Source: Achatina immaculata (Eukaryota > Mollusca > Gastropoda > Stylommatophora > Achatinidae). Taken from it: a stretch of 64,000 nucleotides of DNA. The notes beneath the pieces were generated by a model, which made no database searches, was not told the origin of the DNA, and saw only the letters and a list, made by a program, of their open reading frames with translations. Location: the NCBI GenBank assembly GCA_009760885.1, contig CM019693.1, positions 43,363,433 to 43,427,432 on the forward strand, in the 5' to 3' direction. The position numbers and the translations under genes are program-made. Below are positions 1 through 13,500 of this stretch, piece after piece (position 1 is the first letter of the stretch; the number at the start of each line of letters is the position of its first letter).

Positions 1-1165
1 TTCTCCATGTCTCTTTTGGTCTACCCTTACTTCTGCTCCCCTGTGGTGTCCATCTTAGTGCTATTTTTGGTAGTGAGTTGTCAGTCATTCGGAGCACATG
101 TCCCAACCATCGCCAGCGTCTTTCCTCAATAATTGTTGTCAGTGGTTTCATCTGCATTTCTGCCAATAAGATGTTATTTCTTATGGTGTTTGGCCAAAAT
201 ATTTTTTTAATTCTACGTAAACATTTAGTCTGGAAAGAATTCAACTTGTTTTCTATGGTTTTGGTGATTTTCCAGCATTCACTTCCATAGAGTAGTACAC
301 TTAGAACATTACTCTTAAATATCCTGATTTTCATATTTATGCTTAGTTTTTTAGATTTCCATATATTCTGTAGCATTGCAAAAGCCTGGTTTGCTCTAGT
401 AAGTATGCTGTTGATGTCCTCTGTGCTGTCTCCATTTTCTACTACTCTGCTGCCAAGGTATACAAATTCGTTGACCTCCTCCACTAACTTGTTATCTACT
501 CTGAGTACATTTCTGTTGTTCACATTTTGCTTCATTAACTTTGTCTTTCCTACGTTGATCTTTAGTCCTATGTTGTTTGCATTCCGGGTTAACTTGTTTA
601 TTTTATCTTGCATATCTTTGTGACTGCTTGACAATAGACAAATGTCGTCCGCAAAGTCAAGGTCCTCCAGCACTGTGTCAAGGGTCCATTGTAATCCTCT
701 GCGTTTGTCTGATGTTGCCTCCTTCATTAACCAGTCTACTGCCAAGATAAATAATGTTGGTGATAGTACACATCCCTGTTTCACTCCTGTTTGTACCCTA
801 AAGCTGCTGGAGGTATGTTCTCCACAGATAACTTTGCACTGAAAACCCTCGTATAGGGCTTTGATTACATTAACTATTTTATGGGGGAGGCCATGCCATC
901 TTAGGATTTTCCACAGTGCATCTCTGTTGACACTGTCAAAGGCTTTCTCAAAATCTATGAATAATGCATATGTTGTGCTATGCCACTCATTTGTCTGTTC
1001 TAATATTTGTCTAAGTACAAATATATGGTCTATGCATGATCTTCCTTTCCTAAATCCTGCCTGCTCCTTCCGAAGTTTTTCCTCAAGTGTTGGTACAATT
1101 CTGTTGATGATTATTCTGCAAAAAGATATACTACACTGGTGTATGTCACAGCCACAGACAGAACA
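1..1165 (-). mobile_element. LINE (non-LTR retrotransposon) fragment, RT C-terminal half, frame open
   Basis: Read on the minus strand, one frame (codons starting at positions with remainder 1 modulo 3) stays open in every line I translated, from about 1130 down to the window edge, about 375 codons. It contains QAGFRKGRSC near 1050, the motif-A-like FEKAFDSV near 920, the catalytic FADD box at 644-655, and the late LINE motif RRWRWLGHVLRMTDNS near 100. These are hallmarks of non-LTR reverse transcriptases. Upstream of about 1130 the similarity stops and A/T runs follow, so this is a 5'-truncated insertion whose 3' end lies outside the window. It sits in an MKS1 intron in the same orientation as the gene. 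The copy at 32363-32850 is the same family. Family name not assigned. Confidence 0.9.
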
Positions 1166-1423
1166 AGCTGAATATCCATTGTATCAATTTTTTTTTTTTT
1201 AATGAATAGTGACATTTTTTTGTCGACTGGTAAAGTTTGTCATGTTAATTTTTTTTTTTTTAAGTCTATGTGGTCATGAAACTTAATAGAGCCTTTGAAT
1301 AAAAAAAATGAAAACATATAATACAAAGCAATAATGTATTTATAATGAATTAAGATACAGAAACTACATAACTACATGAGCTCACTTACAAGAGTATCAC
1401 AAGAAATGGAAAATGAGAGTTAC

Positions 1424-1502
1424 CTTCCTCATCTCCCGCCAACTGATTCTTTCTGTAGGTCAGTTCAAAGTGGAATGGGTAGCTGAAGTAAGCAATCTCT
1501 GT
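1424..1502 (-). CDS. MKS1: MKS1 exon 13 (B9 domain)
   Basis: The acceptor ends TTATCTTCCCAG and the donor is GAAG|GTAAC. The exon encodes TEIAYFSYPFHFELTY followed by RKNQLAGDEE. It matches the vertebrate B9-domain stretch containing AHFSYPFTFE. It starts in phase 0 and leaves one base (79 nt). This is the last MKS1 exon in the window; the next intron holds the LINE at 1-1165. Confidence 0.92.
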
Positions 1503-4500
1503 CTGGGAAGATAAGAAGTTGCTGGTTTAGTAACATTTCTCTTAATCTAGGAGAAGGCTGCAGTTTTTTAAAAATGATCCTTATTTGTGATCCTACCTGT
1601 CCCAGTGTCTGGGTGGTGAAGTGGTTAAAATGTGTGATCCTACCTGTCCCAGTGTCTGGGTGGTGAAGTGGTTAAAATGTGTGATCCTACCTGTCCCAGA
1701 GTCTGGATAGTGAAGTGGTTAAAATTTGTGATCCTACCTGTCCCAGTGTCTGGGTGGTGAAGTGGTTAAAATTTATGATTCTACCTGTCCCAGTGTCTGG
1801 ATTGTGAAGTGGTTAAAATTTATGATCCTACCTGTCCCAGTGTCTGGGTGGTGAAGTGGTTAAAATTTATGATCCTACCTGTCCCAGTGTCTGGGTGGTG
1901 AAGTGGTTAAAATTTGTGATCCTACCTGTCCCAGTGTCTGGGTGGTGAAGTGGTTAAAATTTATGATTCTACCTGTCCCAGAGTCTGGATTGTGAAGTGG
2001 TTAAAATTTATGATCCTACCTGTCCCAGTGTCTGGGTGGTGAAGTGGTTAAAATTTATGATCCTACCTGTCCCAGTGTCTGGGTGGTGAAGTGGCTAAAG
2101 CATCTGTCTCTCATGGATAGTTTTTGAGTATAAGCATATATATATATATAACTATAAATACACACAGAGTCACCACAGTAAAATTTAGATAACAAAATGT
2201 TAAAAATATTTAATTCACATGAATAATATACAAGTAAGAATGGGGGAAAAAAAAGGGAGCACTTAGCTGTGACTTGCAAGAAGCTGTGCCTGGCAGTGCA
2301 TGTAGTGGAGTAGTGTGAGTGTTTAAATAAAGACCTGCAAGAAGCTGTGCCTGACAGTGCATGTAGTGGAGTAGTGTGAATGTTTAAATAAAGACCTGCA
2401 AGGTGTAGTAGGTTGGTAGTAAAGAGGGAGTGGGGAGAGTGGAAAGGAGAAAGAGGGATACAGTGATAATCAAGCTGAGAACAGGGTGGGTGGAATAGAT
2501 GAATGTGGTTGGTGCCCTTCATAGAAGTGGTTTGATTCCAGCAAGACAGTCTCCAGTCAGTTTAGTTATAAAAATGAGTGCTTGGCTCCTGGAGATATGG
2601 AAGGAAAGGCCAGCCAGGTGTGGTACAGATCACATCACTCAACTCCTCTATAAGATATGGAAGGAAAGGCCAGCCAGGTGTGGTACAGATTACATCACTC
2701 AACTCCTCTATAAGATATGGAAGGAAAGGCCAGCCATCTGTGGTACAGATTACATCACCCAACTCCTCTATAAAATATGGAAGGAAACGCCAGCCAGGTG
2801 TGGTACAGATCACATCACTCAACTCCTCTATAAGATATGGAAGGAAAGGCCAGCCATCTGTGGTACAGATCACATCACCCAACTCCTCTATAAGATATGG
2901 AAGGAAAAGCCAGCCATCTGTGGTACAGATCACATCACCCAACTCCTCTATAAGATATGGAAGGAAAAGCCAGCCAGGTGTGGTACAAATCACATCACCC
3001 AACTCCTCTAGAAGATATGGAAGGAAAGGCCAGCCAGATGTGGTACAGATCACATCACCCAACTCCTCTAGAAGATATGGAAGGAAAGGCCAGCCAGATG
3101 TGGTACAGATCACATCACCCAACTCCTCTATAAGATATGGAAGGAAAGGCCAGCCATCTGTGGTACAGATCACATCACCCAACTCCTCTATAAGATGTGG
3201 AAGGAAAGGCCAGCCAGATGTGGTACAAATCATATCACCCAACTCCTCTATAAGATATGGAAGGAAAGGCCAGCCATCTGTGGTACAGATCACATCACCC
3301 AACTCCTCTATAAGATATGGAAGGAAAGGCCAGCCAGGTGTGGTACAGATCACATCACTCAACTCCTCTAGAAGACAGAGAAGGAAAGGCCAGCCACTGA
3401 TCACATCACCCTCTCATGTAGCACCAAGTCAAAGAAAATAAGGTCACTAATATCATATCCCTTATAAAATCATCATCATCACCTATCACCAATAAAATTA
3501 TTATCACGACCACCTATTACCAAGAAAATTATCATTATCATCACCATCTATCACCAAGAAAATCATCATTTGACAGAAGATCAAAGCATTCAGTTCCACT
3601 GCATACAGAAGATGAATAAAAACGCCACATAATCTATACAGACAACTGATTTACTTCACTTCAGTTTTCACACTAATCTATAAAGGCATATAACAGCCAG
3701 ATGCAAAGCTGGGCAGCTTCCTACAGGGCTGATTTCAGAGGAGAGGCTTGTTTTAAGCAGATTTATTTAGTTTTGCTTAGGACACAAAATATCCTGGCCC
3801 TGGCACTGACGATAGCCATTATTAATGGCACCGATGTGCTCTTTTCAGATATCTCATCATCTGCTTACTTTCTAGAAGTTCCGCAAACTCAAAACATGAT
3901 ACTACAGTACCCGCAAGAGGGGAGAATAAACAGACTGATGAAACAGTGGCCATGATTCACAGAAAAATATGCAATGTGTTGTTACAGAAAACTTACTCTT
4001 TGGAAGGTCAGTAAACATCTGTACATACAGGTTGTCCTTCTCAAAGCCTTCAGCTGACACTAGGTATGAGATGAGAAATGATCTATGTTTAGCTTCAACA
4101 AAATGATCTATGTTTAGATCCAACAAATAACCTATGTTTAGCTGAAAGAAATGGTCTATGGTTAGCTTTAACAAATGATCTATGTTTAGCTGCAACAAAT
4201 AACCTATGTTTAGCTTCAAGAAATAAACTATGTCTAGCTTCAATAAATAACCTATGTTTAGTTGAAACAAATGGTCTATGGTTAACTTTAATGAATGATC
4301 TATGTTTAGCTTCAAGAAATGATCTATCCAAGAAATGATCATCTAAAAAAAAAAGAGACAATTCATGTCTGGGTTAAAAAAAAAACACCCACCCACCCAT
4401 TACCCACACATACACACTGCAACTGCAAAGCTGCAAGGACTTTGACAATAACTTAACACAAAAGTTGCAAGCTTTTATTAAACGTGTGTAATTTTTAAAA

Positions 4501-7500
4501 AAATCTACTTTTGAGAAAACTACACCAAAAAAAAAAAACTTTGTTCATAGTTATGCAATGTTGTTTCTAATTAATTTTTTTGTCTTTCACAAAGCTCTGG
4601 GTCATCTCTAACAAATTATGTCTATCACATAACTCACAGTTAAAAGTAGTCTTAAGTTTGTCTTTCACAAAGCTCTGGGCCAGCTCCAACAAATTATATC
4701 TATTGCACAACTCACAGTTAAAAGTAGTCTTAAATGTTTCTGAATGTCTGATTTAAGATCATATGGTCATCAAAACACTCAACTTTAAAGTTGATTTTTT
4801 TTAACTGACAAAGCATATGTGATGACTTCTTGCATAACTTTCACCAAGTTATCAGATTTTAATCATTTGTCTTCAGTTCAATAAGATAGTGATCAGCAAA
4901 TCTTAGCTAAGCTGTTGCACCAGGTTTGGTGAACCACAGCTGACCAAGACCCTATTCTACTTTTAATCTTTGAGAATGGTGATGAAGAAAACATTTAGAA
5001 GTCTTGTATGTTTCAGACCCTCTGATTAGCTACAGCAGTACATGCTGCTAAAGAATTTAAAAAGATCTATTATCTGTTTGTTGATTTATTTATTAGCTGT
5101 GTGTTGAATTCTTTTGTGGCTGTTTGTTGATTTATTTACTGGCTGTGTGTTGACTTCTTTTGTGGCTGTTTGTTGATTTCTTTACTGGCTGTGTGTCGAT
5201 TTATTTTGTGGCTGTTTGTTGATTTCTTTACTGGCTGTGTTGACTTATTTTGTGGCTGTTTGTTGATGATCCTCATGAAACTATGACCTTGAGCTCCCGC
5301 TAGCATGTGCTCATGGAGAAGATCGTGAAAGCAGGCATCAAAGCCTGAGTGGGGAGTATGCTGTAGCAAAACTGCTTTAAGTTTCAGAATAAAAAAAAAG
5401 GCCTCAGGATCATGGGACCCGAGAAAACAGCCTGTTTTGAAAGGCTCTGAATTATAGGACATTTTTACAGGTAGCTCTTCAATGGCCCTAATGACAGTGT
5501 TCTCTATTTCATGGGCATCTTTAATCTCATATAAAATCGACGTACAGATGAAAACACACATACATCTGACAGCACACACTCATGTCACAATGAATGAGGC
5601 TTATGTATATTTAGACACAGTGAGTACACATAATGCACTTGCCAATTTCTCCATATACGACGTATCTCAGAGTATCTACAGCAGGCTGAAACCAAAAAAA
5701 GAATAACCATTAGAAAATGGCTCTTTTCATCTCAGAGGACAGTTCTGAAACTGACAGGCATTAGATGTTCGTGGATGATGTTGATCATCATCTCCCACCA
5801 CATGAAATAATTTGTTACTAATTATACCGCTGGAGAAGTGAACTTACTATCCTAGTTAAGAAGCACATTCTAACAATCACCAATTCTACCCCAATTATGT
5901 TTTCTGTATACCTTTTCTTCATATGAATTTCAAAGTCTCTTGAGTAAACTTGACTATTTTTTTTTTTTGTGTGGGTGGTTTCTGTACAATATCACCGAGC
6001 TTGACTTCCTGGGTTGTACATCTGGTCCAGTTTAGCCTATTCAGTGTAGTTTTGGATGACGTTTTCCACAATCCAATGTGTACAAAGGGAAGAGCTGGTA
6101 AGTCTGAAATTTTGTGTACATGTGGTTTTCGAGTCAATTCTGCCTTGTTTTGTGGTATAAAAGGACAGCTTATCCATTTCTGTTTAACAGCTAACAGTTA
6201 TTGTGTGGCATTGTTTCTGGCCCCCTTTGTCTTGTTCTTCTTCTGATCATAACTCAGTTTTTGTTACTGCACCTGCCCAGAGTTATAAGCTTGGAGATTT
6301 TGGTGGCTGACACTATGAGAAAGATCTTGTATCTGAGGCATCATAACAAATGAGAACTGAGCTGCAGTGGATTCACTTTATTTCCCAGGTAGTTCTAAGA
6401 AACTTTTCAACAGGCTCCATAACCAATCAGAATGAGGCAAACTCAACCCTGCCTGGCAGACTACACAACGACAAAAGTATCTGCTGGCTTTGTCTCTTAT
6501 ACAACTCAGCCATGTTGTGATGGCTTTGTCTCTATAACAGATCCTTGAACTAGATTACCACTTATATTGGTCCACTCCTAGATCACCAGCACAAGCTCAA
6601 TAATCTTCTTCTTCTTCTTCAATAGCTTCTACCACCAAGACTGCCCCGTGATCCTACTACAAGAGATCCTCATGAGGACCATAAGAGGTTCAAAGTATCA
6701 TGGGGCTTGAGCCTGTATTCTCAGTGGGTCACAGAAGTGGGATTGCGTGACAGTGTGGTTTTCATTGCACCAATTTAATCGAGAGTTGGACTTTCTCACT
6801 GGAAAACCTCGACATGGTTTGGATATCAGTATATCCCTGCCGGGTGAGAGGTGGTTGCCCATCCAGTCCAGCGTTGGACTTTCTCACTGGAAAACTTCAA
6901 CATGATTAGGATATGCATATATCCCCATCAGGTAAGAGGTGGTTGCCTATCTAGACTACACTGGTACAGTGTCTCCGACTTCTGCATTTTGTGGTCATGA
7001 CCGCTATCCTGCCTAGTTGTGACCAGGCCAGAGCTTTTGTCCAGGAGGATGAATCCTCGCCACTAGTAAGTTTCACCCCCAGGTTAAGCCAGTTTAGGCA
7101 TATTATTCCAGTATGGGCGTATTTAGGACGTGACCAACCTCTAGAGGGCAGGTACCATGGCATGAGTAGTCATCAAGTTTCATCCCTGGGTTAAGCCAGT
7201 TTAGGCATACTTCACCAGTATGGGTGTATATAAGACGTGGCTGGCCTCTAGAGCGCAGGTGCCGTGGTATGAGTAGCTCTCACCATGAGACTACTGGACA
7301 TACCAATTAAACTTCATTTTATCCTTTCCATCACCTTTTAAACAGTGGCGCCTCACGGCAACCCTAATCACATTTTCTTCAATGGCCAGGAGGAGTTTCA
7401 CCCCAGCACAGCAGTTGAAGAATCTCACCAGCAGTGTCTTAGTTTAACCCCTGGGTTAAGCCGGTTTAGGCAACCTGACCCCTGGGTTAAGCCGGTTTAG

Positions 7501-10500
7501 GCAATCTGCCACCCACATGGGTGTATATAGGATGTGGCCGGCCTCTAGAGCAGAGGTGCCATGATTCGAACAGCCCTGACCTCAAGACTACTGGTTACTT
7601 CACTTAATCCTTTCCTTTACCTTTTCCACAGCGGTGCCACACAGCAACCCTAATCACATTTTTCTTAATTGGCCAGGAGGAGTTTCACCCTCACGCACGG
7701 CAGCTGAAGAATCTCACCAGCAGCGGGTTTTAAATCAGTTTTCCTTCTCCTAGATGAGCTACCAACCAAGACTCTCATCTACCCAAAGTGTCTGGTTTTC
7801 TGGCATCAGATAATCGCCTTCTGCCCTTTCTCCTGTCAGCTTAAACAGTTCTGCCACGAGAAAGCCAGGAGCAGGACTTGGACTGTCAGTGGCTGTTTGA
7901 GATGCACGAACTGGAGACATTTAAGTGGGATGGAGAGCGTATCCCCCACCTCACCTCTGGCTATAACAATCCTTAGAGCCAAGCTCAATAATAAATTAAA
8001 CAGTAACAATAAATTCAATCATAACCAAACAAAAAAAAAACACAATACAAATCAAACAGAAAAAAAACACAATCATAAACCAGACAAAAATAAAAAAAAA
8101 CAATCACAGACCAAACAATGATAAAAAGAACAATCATAAACCAGACAAAAAAACAACTTCAAGAATAAACCAATCAGCAATAATAAACTCAATCACAAAC
8201 CAAAGACACAATAAAAAAAACAATCACAAGCCTAGCAGAAATACAAAACACAGTGACAAACCAAACAAATAAAAAAAAACAATCACAAACCACACAACAA
8301 TAATAAGCTCAAATGACAATAAACTCAATTGGAAGCCAAATAATACCAATAACATCACTCACCAACTCAAACTCATGGCCAACACATGACTGGACAAACT
8401 CGTTGTGTCTTGTATACATCTACAGCAAAATCAAATCAAATCACATTTAGTCATATGTGCATGATTTATGACATTTTTTAAATTCTACCCTCTCTCAGCT
8501 TGAGATATCACTTTTGGAATAGCAGTAAGAGTATAATATAGCAAAGTGTGAAATAAGCAGCACACAAATGATTAAGATCAGACCAAATTCCTATATCACT
8601 ACATTGATGCTAAAGCAACAGCCCTAGAAACCTGGAGCTGTTATGTGGCACCTGCTTATAACACATAAATAAACAACACTGAATTAAGGCACTGCATTGT
8701 ATGTGGCACCTGCTTATAACACATAAATAAACAACACTGAATTAAGGCACTACACTGTATGTGGCACCTGCTTATAACACATAAATAAACAACACTGAAT
8801 TAAGGCACTACACTGTATGTGGCACCTGCTTATAACACATAAATAAACAACACTGAATTAAGGCACTGCATTGTATGTGGCACCTGCTTATAACACATAA
8901 ATAAACAACTCTGAATTAAGGCACTACACTGTATGTGGCACCTGCTTATAACACATAAATAAACACCACTGAATTAAGGCAATGGCTTCAAACATTTTAT
9001 TAGTGTGACCTTAAACCAGCAATGGTACTTGCTTTGTGACCCCAGACCAACAATGGGGTTTGACCTGTGACCCTAAGCCAACATCTGCTAGTGACCCACA
9101 ACCCATGAAAAAAAAAAGATGTTTAAAAATAATGAAATTCAACAAAAAATTAACTATTTCAGTGTCTTTAGTATGACATAAATTTTCTACTGGTCACTAA
9201 AAATGATGTATAACTATTACTTCATAATAATCCAATATTTGTCATAATGTCCTCTCATGATCCTACCACCAACCCCCCAACCCCACACACACACGCACAC
9301 CTTTAATTTGGGTTGCGACCTAAGGTTGGAAACCACTGAATTAAAGGAGAAAGGAATGAAATTAACACTGAAAAACATTGCACAAATTCAAAAAAAGGTC
9401 AAATGTTCTTTACACAAAACAACAAAGCAATTACAGTTCTGCTTACATGTTCTTCCCACTACAGCAACTCACAAATTACATTTCTTTCTTGCTTTTTTTT
9501 TCCTTTATATATCATATATACGCAATATGGCTTCTTTTCCTTTTTTTTTCTGTCCTTTATGCTTCTGTATTGAACAACGCAGAAATAAGGCAGATGAGTG
9601 GACAATAACCTGTCTCATCAGCGATCAGAAAAAAAGGAGATGGACATATATCGGTCATATGATGAGAAGAAAAAGTCAGAGAATTCCAAAAAAAGCTATA
9701 AAAGTGGGACTCAACAGGAAACTCTGAAGAGGAAAGAGAGGCCAAATCAGTAGGCATAAAATCCCTTAATAAAGCTGAAACGCTCACCGAAAACAGGAAA
9801 ATTTGGCAAACTACCATGTGAGCCCTATGTGATGTTTAACGGCACAGGAAGGATATAAGGTGTAAGATGCTTCTAATATGAATAAGATGAATGGTGAACT
9901 TCACTTCATTAATGAATAATGCTGTCCAAAACTTCTAAAAATATTAACCTCCCTGGTGTTATGTTTCCAGTGAAAATAACATGTCAAAAACACTGTTTAG
10001 ACACTATGACGGCTCTGCTCACACATTAATATTAATTAAAGAATTCCCATAATTATTTTTAGAAGCATGACTTCATCATTTCATTCACTAGATGGCAGCA
10101 CAGTACTATTATGAATGTTATTCGAGTTTAATGTTGTGTATCAGGTCAAAATCAGGTTAGCCTGTATAATGCATGGGGCTAAGATTTTTAGCTCTGGAAA
10201 CCTAGCTCATGTGACATACAGGGTTAACTATATGAACTAAATGTATCACTTCTTCCACTGATGATCTGGGATCTACATCAGTGTTGAAAGCCAATCTGAA
10301 AATTTCTTCTGCTGATGATCTGGGATCTACATCAGTGTTGAAGGCCTAATCTGAACATTTCTTCCGCTGATGATCTGGGATCTACATCAGTGCTGAAGGC
10401 CTAATCTGAACATTTCTTCCGCTGATGATCTGGGATCTACATCAGTGTTGAAGGCCTAATCTGAACATTTCTTCCACTGATGATCTGGGATCTACATCAG

Positions 10501-13500
10501 TGTTGAAGGCCTAATCTGAAAATTTACAAAGTTACTTATAATTACCTCCCTATACATTCTGAGCTCCTTTTCCTGTTCCTGGCGGTTCATATCTTTGGAC
10601 ACATTCTCAATGGTGTAATCAAAGACCTCTGTAAATGTAAAAGGATAAAAATAGTATAACAATAAGTGTCTTAAACCTTATAGTTTCTGATCTATGTTTA
10701 TTGACAATTTTATGAGTGGAACGAAATTCAAGAACAATGCAGATGACTGAACAACAACCAGTCTCATGGGTGATCAGGAAAAGGAGATGGACATATATTG
10801 GTCACTTGATGAGAAGAAACAATCAGAGAATCCCAAAACAAGCTATCAAGTGGAACACAACAGGCCAGAGAAAAAGAGGCAGACCACGTGAAACTCTGAA
10901 GAGGATATTGTTAAGACAGGCCAAATTAACAGGTATAAAATCCCTTGATGAGGTTGAAAGACTTGCCGAAGACAGGAAAAATTGGCGAGCTACCTTGCGA
11001 GCCCTATGTGACATTTAACAGCATGGGAAGGATATAAGATATAAGAAAATTATGAGTACAGTTTTAAACTCCATAGTTTCTGGTCTTTGTTTACTGACTA
11101 CTTTATGAGTGGTTTTAATCCTTAAAGTTTCTGAACTATGTTTAATAACTACTTTATGAGCACAGTTTTAAACCCTACAGTTTCTAGTCTCAGCTCATAA
11201 CTAATTTAATGTAAGTCTGCTATAGAGCTGTTACAAAATAAAAATCACCTTAAAAATCTTTGCTGCTTGGTTGAGTTAGTTGGAGGTGTATGGTTCAGTT
11301 TTACAAAAACCAAGTAGAAAGAAGAAGGAAAGAAGGAAGGAAGGAAGAAAATTTAGGAATAAGGAGTAGGAATAATGAAATAACCCAATATTTCAACAAA
11401 ACTGCCTTTATCAAGGACAACAGAAAAGACAAAACAGACAGACAAGAACACACGAAGAAACTCATCTGTGATAATAAAGGTTTAAGGAGTGTCAACAGCA
11501 ACGAAAGTGAAGGAAAAATAAGTATGACGCTACCAACAAATGGAAGCAGACAATTATGCACTAAACAGGGTCACAGTTAGGTATGTAAATGGTACATGTG
11601 AAATATTACCGTATGTCTGATGCAAACACTCCCTGCTGCATGTAACATGTTGCAAAGCAGTTATAAATATAAGTAACAAAAACTATATGACCACAGTTTA
11701 ATTGCCGAACCTTTACTTCTGACAGCTTCTATACTGTATGGTTTTCTTCCACAAGTGAAGTCTGGTCTGACACTCAAAACTCCATTAGCATCCACTTTAA
11801 TGGCACACAATACATATTCATCTGCCTCGTCTGCTGGCCTGGCGCGGAAGAAAACATTTTTACACGAAATAATAAAACTATTATGTCTGACTTATATTTA
11901 CAGTGAATTATGTAATGGTATTTCTTTCTTCACCTCCACAAGAGTTGGACATCACTACAGATAAGTGATTGCTTTTGCTTTTTTTTTTTTTTCCTGTTCA
12001 TGATTAAGATGTGGTGCCAAAATATTGTTCTGTGCCTCTGAATTCCTTTTCCCTTCTCAGCTTATCTAATTATCATTTGTAAAACTACACTATACATGGA
12101 TTTTCAACTTTACCAATACACCTGGTCACAGTTTTGTTCTATGCTGCCCGTCACAGATGCAGCAGTTCTTTACCAGGCTGCCCTTGTCCAGCCTACTTCT
12201 GCTTTCTTTCAGGTGGCCATCACAAGGTCATTCTATTAATAGCACTGGGGTCCTTGCTGCGCACATGATCAATCAAATTCCAGTATCTCTACACTATAAT
12301 TATATGCATGTCTTCTTACCTGCTTCGAGAAAGTAAGTCTTAGTTACACATGATCTGCAGTGAGAAAATGTGCATAATCTATCTTAGGCAGTCATTGTGA
12401 AATGAATAATTAGGTCATTTTCTTTTTTCCAACATTCTGTAGAGACAGCACACATTTGTATGTAGTTGTGAATTGTGATTTTAAAATTTTATTTGCCCTC
12501 TGTATCCTGATGTTTGCAGTCTTGCTCCAGCAATATAACTGCTGTGACATCCAATTATAATTAACGGACAATGAAACAGAAACTGAAATAAAAGGCACAG
12601 AACAAGCTGGTCATCCAAAACTGATAAGGAATACACAAGTCAAGAGGTCAAGGATATAATGCTGAAGTGACTTTGGGCAGACTCAAGAGAGATGGCCGCA
12701 GCTGGATAAAGCAACAAAACAAAAACATAGTGGAGTGAAAGAGCGAGTGTCCCAACAAGTGTACACATGTAACGAGACTAGGACACTAATAATGAATCTA
12801 GAGCACATACCTGTCTGGGTGACTGAAATCTGCCATTATGTACATGACCTGGATAGGTGGTGCTTCAAGGTGATTCCGCAGCTTAGAATCTTCAGATGGT
12901 TCCTCATCGACAATCAATGTTTTAGGAATATTACCTTGCTCCCTGCAGCAGATTTCATCCAAGGAAAAATAAATACTGATAAAAATTATTTCTTTATCAA
13001 TCTTTGTTTTAAAACTGTTTTATTCTGGATCATCCAGAAATGCAGATGAAGCAAAGGACAGACTTGTATGGAAAACCTTTGCTGAAGCCCCATGTTCCTT
13101 GGGTACTTAAGGTTCAGAGAGATTTTGGTTCATCTACTAGGAACTTTAGCATTCTATACCAAAGGGACTGATGCTTACTCTACTCTGTATCTTATTTTCC
13201 CACATGCACTGAAAGATCTTATCATGGTGTAATCCAGTACACCTCACCATATTAACAATTATTTTATTTTCAGAAGCGATTTTACCAAACACAAGAGTAT
13301 AAAGTTCCCATCTGTTCAGCTGGATGGATTGAAGGTGATGGTAGTGGACCCTCTGACCCACATTCTTGTGTCTGGAGGTGTTTCACATCTGACTAATTTT
13401 CTCATCTTCATCAATAAGTTCCTGACTGAGGTGGAGCCATCGAGGAGCCCAGCACCTGACAAAGCCAGGCTGGTGCAAGCCTCTAACTCAGCGGTTCTCA

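Noticed and set aside
2562..3441. Long open frames on both strands; ELSDVICTTPGW looks faintly like LSGVTQTCTT of MKS1
   Set aside because: The frames are produced by the 60-bp array, repeat identically about 13 times, and the resemblance needs a gap and does not extend.
3902..3955. Candidate for the missing MKS1 exon (ESWPLFHQSVYS on the minus strand)
   Set aside because: It would leave an intron of under 45 nt, lacks an acceptor, and resembles the expected sequence only in a W and a few residues.
5136..5579. Minus-strand frame of 147 codons with a coding-like middle (DAHEIENTVIRAIEELPVKM)
   Set aside because: No motif or family recognised, its end runs into a tandem repeat, and it lies in an MKS1 intron. 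It could be a transposon remnant, but I cannot support a call.
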